In this document: in pieces, positions 33,330-60,000 of the stretch
Numbering within the stretch: position 1 is the stretch's first letter
Layout of the letters: every line of letters begins with the position of its first letter
Assembly: GCA_914767715.1 (NCBI GenBank)
Contig: OU612065.1
Span: forward strand, 37,884,001 to 37,944,000
DNA: 60,000 bases
Direction of reading: 5' to 3'
DNA from: Membranipora membranacea
Lineage: Eukaryota; Bryozoa; Gymnolaemata; Cheilostomatida; Membraniporidae
Position numbers and translations under genes: made by a program
The notes under the pieces: generated by a model
The model's database searches: none
What the model saw: the letters and a program-made list of their open reading frames with translations, nothing else
Told to the model about the DNA's origin: nothing

Positions 33330-34325
33330 AGAGAGTACATTTTGTTTTATTTTGGAATTTTAGCAGCTGGCTGCACACTAGTTGAGTTTGAACAATCAGA
33401 ATGCGGGAAACCATTTCAAATTTGATCTGGCTGGGTGGAGGTTGGCAAACAATAACACAAAGTAAGAAAAGAAAAGCAACTTGCCCATTTTTTATTTGTC
33501 TCAAATTCAAACCACATTACATGAGAAAAAATGTCAACTGGTGTTTTACACAAAAATGGACAAAATGATTACTTTTTCAACCTTATGCTTTTAAAAACAT
33601 TCATCAATTAGAGCCAAATATTTACAGATTATTTCTCAGTCCCATCCTCTCTATAGTAAACCGCAGGTACAAGATATGCTAAGCTATACAGTGCAATCAT
33701 TTTTATATAAATTGAGTATTTTTTCAATAACCATCTCAATTTTTTCAATAAAAGATACTGCAAAAAGCTTTTAAACAGTTAGATCCAGGTAAAAAAATAT
33801 AACGCTGCAATTCCAAACATGAAATTGGCAGGAAAAAATAAAAGCCGAGTACAAGATCGTTTCATATTAGTTACTGAAAAACACAATACACAATTCATTA
33901 TCAACAGTGAAAAACCCCCAAAGTAAAAATAGGTCTACACAAAAGATAGAGCTGAGTATGATACTAACATTGTTGCGGTAGTCAGTATTTTTTTCTGGTA
34001 GCACAGCTAAGAATTATAATATATATACACCAACTTGATAATCAACATGTAAATCAACCAAGCATTCTCCCCATCATCATACAAGTAAATAGCATATGAT
34101 ATGATTAGATGACCAAGTTACGGAGTCTTGCATTTATTTAACATTACTGTTATGTAGTATGGTAATTACTAGTAAGGTACGTGAATTACTAGTAAGAGTT
34201 GGTTAATAAGCCGGGTCTGTTTGTAGCCGATTATAGCCTCTGTTCGTAGTCTATAGCTGCTCGTCGCGAGGTGTGAAATTACGCGTCTCCTCCCATACAG
34301 CCCCTACAAATTATCAGATATTTAT
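33330..34325. other. Region downstream of p38; likely part 3' UTR
   Basis: No coding exon. On the minus strand it lies directly after the p38 stop, and AATAAA signals occur at 34321-34326 and 33489-33494. The kinase mRNA may end in one or both places. Confidence 0.35.
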
Positions 34326-34629
34326 TCATCAAACACGCTAAAGCTGTCAGTGAATGAAAACAGAGAGGGTGAAAAGTCTTGGCGGAAATCATGTTTGTTA
34401 TGTTGTTGGAGTTGTCCTTTCTTTGTTTAATACGATCATCTTCAGTATGCCATAGAGGGAGGGGATGATTATCTGCCAGTTATCTCCAACTGTTACCTTG
34501 TGTAATGTGCAGCTGTGCAACATACTGTTTCTTTACAAGTTTGAAACAGATATGGAAGACCCCTAAACAAAATCAGTCACTGAAATATAAATTCTAATCA
34601 AGTCCGCATATAAATCCACAGGTCAGTGA

Positions 34630-40951
<6,322 letters not shown>

Positions 40952-42690
40952 GACTTATGTACTCATAAAGCTGCAACAATCTCTCAGAAAACTCTACTCA
41001 AATCCAGGTGAGTAATCACTTTCCCAAAAATATTTTTGCCAGTCTCAACAGGAAATAAACAGACAGACGGATATGACCTATAAACAACCGTGAGCCAATA
41101 GGATTTCAAAATTAGGTCATGGAATCCCATTGATGGAATTCTTTCAAGAATTTAATAGCATATTTGAGTTGTCACCTTCTTGTTTATATCAAGATGCAAA
41201 AATCTATGCAAGGAGCAACAACTCTCTGAAAAAAAACATTTGCTTGTTTCCCTCATATACCCATGTTTACAAAAGCACACTGTCCTCGCTCAGATGTCTT
41301 GATGATCGATCGTATTAGTTCTACACAAGAACTGCACCTAGCCAATGTGTTGGCACCGATTAATTGGGTTGGGGAGACTCCATCCACTCCTCCCAGCCAA
41401 TCAGAGCCAAAACAAATGCTAGCAAAATCCAAGAAAGCTGTTGTGTCATTGCACTACCTGACAATACAGGCCTGACTTATACATTTTTTACCAAATACTG
41501 TGATAATGAATTATAATTTGCCTACCTCTACGTTTTTTTCATGAGCCTGACCATAACCCAACAAGTGGATCTAAAAGTAATAATTGAGTTTCAAACATTT
41601 TATGTGTTCACCCAGTCCTGAATTGGTCAAAAGTGATCATTATATTAAGTAAAGCAGCCCACAATGTGACAATAGGTCTCCCATGTGGTTGAATTTGACC
41701 CGTAACAATAAGATCATTGGCTTATACCAGTATGATCACTGGTTCCATGATTTTATTCGCAAATATGAGGCAGAAAAATATCATACACTGATTAATTGGT
41801 CATAAAAACAACCCTGAGCAAAAACCTCACACAATGTACAATTACAATGATGTTGGGCTAGGAGCTGGGCAGATAAATTAGTATTGTTTTTATGACACGT
41901 TAGGCAACTCACACAATTAATCTAATAATAATTAGCAGCAGTAGTCAAGAATCTGGCTGTACGTGTATTCATTAACGCATGAAAATAAAAGATCAAATCA
42001 TAGAATATTACTCAGCAAATTGTTTTCACACAAGGATTAAAAAAAATCGACATTATATAAAAGCTCAATATTGTTTCCACTGTATCGCAGATTGGCAAAA
42101 TATCAAATCCAAGTTTAAGAGCACATTAAACCTTTGTATCACCCTTTCTTTACATGATCATGATAACATCAGCGGTATGTTACTCCAAAGTCATCTTACC
42201 CTGACGTTATACAACTGTTCATTCAGAGTACTTGATAGTTAGCTATGTTATTACTGTTATTACATTATACGGTAATTACTTGATCCCTTACATTTTTTAT
42301 GAGCAACCTATATATGTAGGTAAGATCAGTTATCCATTATAATCATGATAAAATCAGACAATACAACACAGGTGATTATTATCAGAAAATAAGCAGGATA
42401 GGCTAATAGATTAAAAACTGAGCAGTACAAGCCACGAAGTTATCTTATTTATAGCCATGAGGGCACAACTACTATGACTGAGTGAACTTATTCAAATCAA
42501 GCGGCTCTTATTCATAACATTTGTATCATCTCTTAGTTAATTTTTATATAATGCGTTAAATGGACAATAGCAATACTGGTAGATTTTGAAATACCTTGTA
42601 TAGCAGGCATATTTTGAGCTTCCCTACCATAAATACTTGACAGCATAGAAATACAGTAAATATGATATTTTTATCATAAGAAATAAAAAT
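40952..42690. other. Intergenic region between p38 and the PQ-loop gene
   Basis: No exon with family resemblance was seen. Both flanking genes are on the minus strand, so this should hold the p38 5' UTR and promoter and the SLC66A2-type gene's 3' end. No TATA box or clear AATAAA was placed. Confidence 0.4.
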
Positions 42691-42696
42691 AGTATA

Positions 42697-46348
<3,652 letters not shown>

Positions 46349-49300
46349 CTAGATATAGGCTCAGTGTGAGATCAGTATAATATGTGTCATAAATGTAACT
46401 CGTTCATCCTCATCAGCCGCACATAGCTGTCTGTCTCGCTACAAAAGCCAACTCCTACAACAAAAATATATCACTGTAGCTCACACCGACTCGAGGCTGA
46501 TCCGTGCTTGTTTACCCATTAAGGACCTCAATGGCCAGAAACCCAGCCTCTTGATTAACAGTTTGTGGTTACAAGAGACAACTTAGATATACTACATGGT
46601 TTGATTATTGTGGACCGTTAACCAAGGAGTACTTATTACATTAGGACAAGCCAACCAAAAATAAAGAAATAAATAACTTGTACAACATAGCAGTGACAAC
46701 CAAAGCTGATGTAATAATGTTATCTATCCGTGTATGATTTTTACTATTGACAGTATGCTACAGGATATAAGCCGGAGTGTCTAGCCCACATATTAAGTCA
46801 TACATGCTGGCACCCACATAATGGAACATAATTAGCTGACAGCCTAATCATGGTATTGTCTTATTTGCCGTATTTGGTTATTCGGTATATTGTGAGTGTA
46901 ATAATTAATAATAAGTCAACTGTTATGTAATGTAATAATGTAAAAATTCACTAAAACAATTTCATTATAGTACCAATGTCCAATAAAAAATTCCTGCAAT
47001 TTTATTTTTTTCAAACCTAGTTCAAATTTTACATCCAGGCAGAATGTACTAGACCTCAGTTAGAAGTTTCCTTTTAAACTATTTTTAATAACTCAATGGT
47101 AAAATGTAGTTTAGTATCAATCCCTTTTCAGGAGGACTACCGACAAACTTTTATATTAATTAAGAAAAACGGACAACAGAGGCTGTTTCCCATAGCATGT
47201 AGCATGACCATGATCATGGACATATTAGCACAGTAAATATGCTTCTAACTCCAAATGCCTATGCTGTGACCCTTGTGACCAAAAAAAAAGCCTAATTTTA
47301 ACACACTGCTAGAAAAAGGATAAGCACTCTTAAGTGTTCCGTAAAGTGTTAAATGACTTCCAGGTATTAAAAGGTATAATATTATTTAAAAGTGTCAGAA
47401 TCAGTACCACAGGTGGCTTGAATTGATGATGTCTACCTACCACCAGTCCAGGACCAGTCAGCAGGGAGAATGGAAGAATTCCATTCTCCCTGCAGTCAGG
47501 GAGGCCCAATCTATGAAAAAGTTGGGCTTATTGGACTTGATAGCCAAAATACAGCTACATAACACCTGTGGACATCACTACTGCATTCACTCTATTGTAA
47601 CTTAAGTAATCAAGTAGTAACAACAGGAGCCTGAACTAGTAGAGTGAAAGCCAGTAATAAGTAACTCCTTGAAGTTTAGTAAGTTATAAACTAGAAGTAA
47701 ATAACTGTAAGCTAGCTCTATTATCTATTGTGAGCTTAATGCTGTGAATTGATGCTTTTCAGAGGCTAATCCAGAGGCTGTGCCTGTCTGTTCTTCAATT
47801 CCACAACAAGTTTATCATCAATAAATGAAGCAAGCAACCACATACCAATGAAAGAAGAATTCAACAGTCAGCTCCAGGTTTTTATCACTCTAATGATGCC
47901 AGTGCCACTCCACTCTAGCCTTTGTGAAGTTATGTAACTCATATCTATCATACATTTAACAAAAAAAGCTCAATTGCTGTGAGAACTGAGGCTATATTCT
48001 TGTTTTGGTCATGTGACCCAGCTACATTTAGTAGATACATAAAATAGGAGTTATCAGCCTTATAAACCAGAAAAGACAACTACCAGCTAACTTGCTATTT
48101 TCAGTGCGGATCATTTTCAAAGGTTAACCTTCACTGGCTTCACTGTTACCAGGGATACAAGGTATAAAGGTTACACTTACTCCTTCCTTGTCTGAGCTAA
48201 ATTTGTAAAACAATGAAAATAATATGAATCAAGTGATTTTCAGATTTCTGATTCACCTAGAGACTACAATGCAACACTCCACCGATGAAACTAATGAATG
48301 CTGTTCAATTCCTTGGCTGTAGCCAAAATTGACATTATCGTTATTGGCCATTAATTAGATAAAAGTTGACAATTTGGTGCAATCAAAGAGTATACGCTAC
48401 TAGGCTCAAGCTATTATACATTATTCTTTAATAATTGCCTACGGTTTTTATTATTTGTTATTCAGAAGCCTTTCCAGCTAACATAAAGTTTGTTGAGAAT
48501 TTTGTTGTTTGAAAGCGTAGTGTAGGCCTACAAATTCAATATGAGAACCTCAGAGCAGTTTTCCAAAAACCATAGTCTGTAAAGCAGACCTAACTACATA
48601 GTCATTCTATCAGTTTACCTAGGCAAGGGGAAACATGGCTTGATTTCAGATAGAGTAATTTTATTTTAACCAATTTTGTAGCAGCATACAATTACATGTT
48701 CTTCATTTCTTTGCTTAGCTTTACTTTACTTGTACTTCATTATTTCTACAACGAATTCACACTGCTTAGATAAAGGTCACAGCTGTTTAATTTGCAAATA
48801 TGACCTGTGATCACAGGGACTACACAGGTTCTTTGTGTTTGCATTCTGTACTTTTCAATATAGAATTTCAAAGTCGTGCCCTTGCCGCCTACACCATTTA
48901 TTATATTAGTATTATTTTGTCAGCGATGTTACCTGATGCACTCCAAAAAGCTGATACATTCTTTACTACATGGTTAATTATGTTTTTGAATCTATACTCA
49001 ACCAATTAAAAACTTTTTTCATATCATTTAATTTTTTGGTCTGTCAAATGTGATTGTTTGCATCCTGTTTCTCTGCTTTATTTTTGTTCGTGAGAATGTG
49101 TAAAAATGCATGGCTGTTAATCAGCGGATGACCTTTTTAAGAACAAAATTATATCGATTTTGAAAAGTGAAGACGGAGGCAACTCAAACTCACTCTTATT
49201 TTGTACACAAAAACTACACTACACAGAGAAAAATAATGGGGTGAAAAACAACTTAATTGTCGGTAAAATCAGAGCAGTGCAAACTTCAGTTGATATAAGC

Positions 49301-51485
49301 GCATATTTTGCTCACAATGCTGGTACAATAAGAGTAAATTCATCGCTGTGTAAAAAAAGAGTGAAAATTGCTTATTTGCTGGAACAGCGTAAAATCAGAG
49401 TAACCTAAATGACATAGAGCAGTCATATAAACATTTGATTGATTGAATAGTTGATCATCAACAAGCTAGCGCATTGAACATGTGAAACAAATGATAATGT
49501 AAATGATGGTGTTTGACTGCTTTTAACCAGTGATATATTGTGTTTTGCTAAAAATGGGCCACACCAATGAACTATTGACTGATTTAAGTAATGTGTTGCA
49601 CTCATGATGTTGTGAAAGTCAATTCAAAATTTCATTGATTGCATAACCTGGCCTTTATTTTTGCTAGTCACCTGTACTACCACTGATTTTAAGTTCTAGT
49701 CACTGTCATTGGTAAAGTACCAAGGAGTAATTCTTGAGTGTTCCCAAGGTAATCCCCACCAATTATGATCTAGTTGACATGAGATTTCGGTAAACAAAAG
49801 CCTATGTGTTCAGTGAACCAAATTATAAACACTATAATTATCAAATTTTTGAACAAATTTTAAGTGAGTAGGAATTGTTTCCCTTGTTAAGAAACCAGCT
49901 TTGATTATATAATATTTCAAATAGAAATGATTGTCTTACAAGAACAAAAAATATAGACTAACCTGCCAGTTAGCATACTCAAAGGCAGTGGTATATTCGT
50001 CAGACTTAACTAAAATTCAGACTAAAATTTTTACTCGCTCTCTGTACATTATGTGGACTAAATAGCTAGCTATTTTTAAGTCACCTCAAAACTAGCTATA
50101 AAGTAAACTGTAGCTAATACTACTCCACTTGGGTATAACCATCGCACATTTACCGACAAACTACACTATGTGTCTACTGTCTATAATCATTACCACTACA
50201 GAGACCAAAAATGTTTTTCAACCATCGATTACACAAATTTTCAAAGTAAGTCCATAAAAGGACAGTTCTCCATCACAATGGTATACATATGCACTTCAAA
50301 CAACTGAGCGCTGATAATATGTTCATGACTTTATAACCTCAAAATAAAATGAATCGAATCGATGGCACAACAAATCACTCAGGTTTTAGGCTTTAGAATT
50401 GAAATGTAGTCGTGAGTTCACCCACGAATTTACCCAACTAATTTTATTCATAAACGGTTCTCTCTTTTCGCATTCACAAGACTGTTACAAATTTGTGTAA
50501 CTCATTCGCGTCAAAATCATCAGAGCAGCTAAATATGTCAAAATTCAGCTAAATATAGCGATGATGGAAATTTGAATTATGATTCGATCTTCTGAGCAAA
50601 TAAAAAGGACTAGATCATGAGAATGGATTATGATGATGCTCATTTTTTCTTGAAACTATAAAACTTGATAGCCCTCAATGTTTCAATCACTGAAGTAAAA
50701 ACCTGCGAATTTTAGGATACTCCCTAAGAGCAAGTCATCATCATTAATGGTATATATATAGATCTGATTCATGCTGACTAGGCCATCATGTGCTAGCTAC
50801 TTGAACATCACTCATCAAGTTATTACATCATCAGTCATATCGTATATACTTTCTTTCAACTTATTCCACTGAAAGTGACTTAGTATATTTACTCACTAAA
50901 TCATTATGGGTCACTCTTATCGTTTTTACATAACACATTTTCGGTTCTAACAAGGCTGCTAACAAATATGATTTGAACTTAAAGGTTACGGTAGTATTGT
51001 TGTTGAAATAAAATACCAGGTTAGGTACAAAAAAAATGACAGCCAGTATTTTACTCATGAAGGTCCGTCAACATCTTTCAATAAAAACTTCTTTCTCTTA
51101 TAATACATAAAATATCAAAGGATCAATTTTCAAAGTGGGAAGTTGCTTACTTTTTATCCTGCTTTTATTCTCTCTGTACACCTATCATTATCTTGAACAT
51201 GCTGTGAAAGTTGTCCCTTGTGATATTCACTAGTATAAACAATAATCATAGAGCTTTGAATAATGCACTGCTGTGCTGTAGGTAAACAAAAACCAGCCAA
51301 TGGCATGTGATCAAAACAAAACCTCATGATATCATTGGCTAACTAAATTGATGTCAATGTCCAAGCTTCCCATGGCTTATTTATGATGTGACAGGCACTA
51401 ACAGGTAGTTGACAGGTAGCTAATGGTGAGAGTGCTCCTATGATAGACATTCTCCTACTCTAAGCACTTTTGTGCACACACTGCT
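46349..51485. other. Divergent intergenic region between the PQ-loop gene and KLF6/7
   Basis: About 5.1 kb separates two divergent starts. No coding exon, RNA gene or inverted-repeat element was recognised. A short hairpin-like repeat (GAATGGAAGAATTCCATTC) occurs near 47470. Frames such as 49160-49408 (+) and 48800-49009 (+) have no family resemblance. Promoters and enhancers for both genes are expected here but could not be placed. Confidence 0.4.
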
Positions 51486-51491
51486 CACAGA

Positions 51492-59210
<7,719 letters not shown>

Positions 59211-59748
59211 CATAGGCTATGTTACTATAGCCTGTCAACGCAGTCTCTGAATGTTCTATGATTTCATTCCACCACCATGGAAAGGATAAACTTCATCGTT
59301 GGTGACTGAACACTATACACGCTCACATGCTAAATAGTGTATGATAGTTGGTAGTATTCAATTGCGAGTAAATTATTTACAAAATCTCTAATGAGCATTA
59401 TACACATACTGACATAGTTACCTATACATAAAATATTAATTCTCAGCTGTGATTTTTTGCACACAATCTTGTTAACACTCATAACACAATAACGTGATAC
59501 CAGAACAATCCTATGCACTATTTTCACCTTTATATTATATATTATTATTGATCATTGATGTACAGAGAATTTTTATTTTTCTACTGGAATTAGTACTCCT
59601 GTACTTATATTTTCACCTCATCTTTTTTATACAATTGGCATTTATTGTGATCTTTTTTTGAGAGTTTTCTGCTCTCAAATTTGACTGACTTGTGTATTCT
59701 TTACGATCTCAGTACCCTGTATATTAACACTGTGACATCCGCCACACA
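59211..59748 (+). other. KLF6/7 3' UTR and downstream
   Basis: No coding exon. AT-rich sequence follows the stop. No canonical AATAAA was identified with confidence. Confidence 0.4.
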
Positions 59749-59799
59749 CCATCAAGAGCCACATTCCATCAAGAGCCACATTCCATCAAGAGCCACATT
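59749..59799. repeat. 17-bp tandem repeat, three exact copies
   Basis: The unit CCATCAAGAGCCACATT occurs three times in a row without mismatch. It is followed by CCAACAACATG. Confidence 0.9.
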
Positions 59800-60000
59800 C
59801 CAACAACATGATGATAAGGTAATGGCTTCACCTTCTCCTTTGAACTGTCAAACAGAAGCTCAATTTACCTGCTCGCCTTCTTGGCTGGATGGTTATACAC
59901 AATTTAGCTTTATTTCCAATTTCGTCACATCGGTTTCAACACTTACACAATCACTCACCGGCTACTTAACATTTTTGCTGACCCCGTTAACATTCTGATT

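Overview
The window is nuclear DNA of an animal and is AT-rich. The genes are split by GT-AG introns. They include a p38 MAP kinase, a KLF6/7-type zinc-finger factor, an SLC66A2-type PQ-loop protein, and secreted proteins with PAN, MAM and F-type-lectin domains. tRNA-derived SINEs, LINE fragments and MITE-like inverted-repeat elements lie between the genes. The repeats and the divergence of the secreted genes suggest an invertebrate. I cannot name the phylum. I rebuilt the gene models by hand from open frames, splice sites and family resemblance, and checked exon phases for consistency. UTRs are mostly unknown.

Layout. 1-7.3 kb: a decayed LINE reverse transcriptase, a SINE, a broken Asn/Gly-repeat gene on the minus strand, and otherwise unrecognised sequence. 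7.3-10.8 kb: an intact two-coding-exon gene for a secreted Asn/Gly-repeat protein of 172 aa (+), then a second decayed copy (+). 14.9-16.9 kb and 19.3-25.0 kb: two minus-strand genes whose products start with the same split signal peptide and PAN-like exon. One continues into an F-type-lectin-like domain and the other into a MAM domain. 28.8-30.1 kb: exons of a divergent seven-helix receptor (-) with a MITE where the helix 2-3 exon should be. 32.0-33.0 kb: a possible small secreted protein (+).

34.6-41.0 kb: a complete nine-exon p38 MAP kinase (-, 359 aa). 42.7-46.3 kb: an SLC66A2/PQLC1-type protein (-). 51.5-59.2 kb: a complete three-exon KLF6/7 factor (+, 356 aa). These three are conserved single-gene families and make a well-supported right half. 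The left half is lineage-specific: secreted, repeat-rich and duplicating. It holds the most interesting material, namely the Asn/Gly-repeat family and the PAN lectin/MAM pair. No operon-like coupling or shared pathway between the genes is evident, beyond common ancestry within the two local families.
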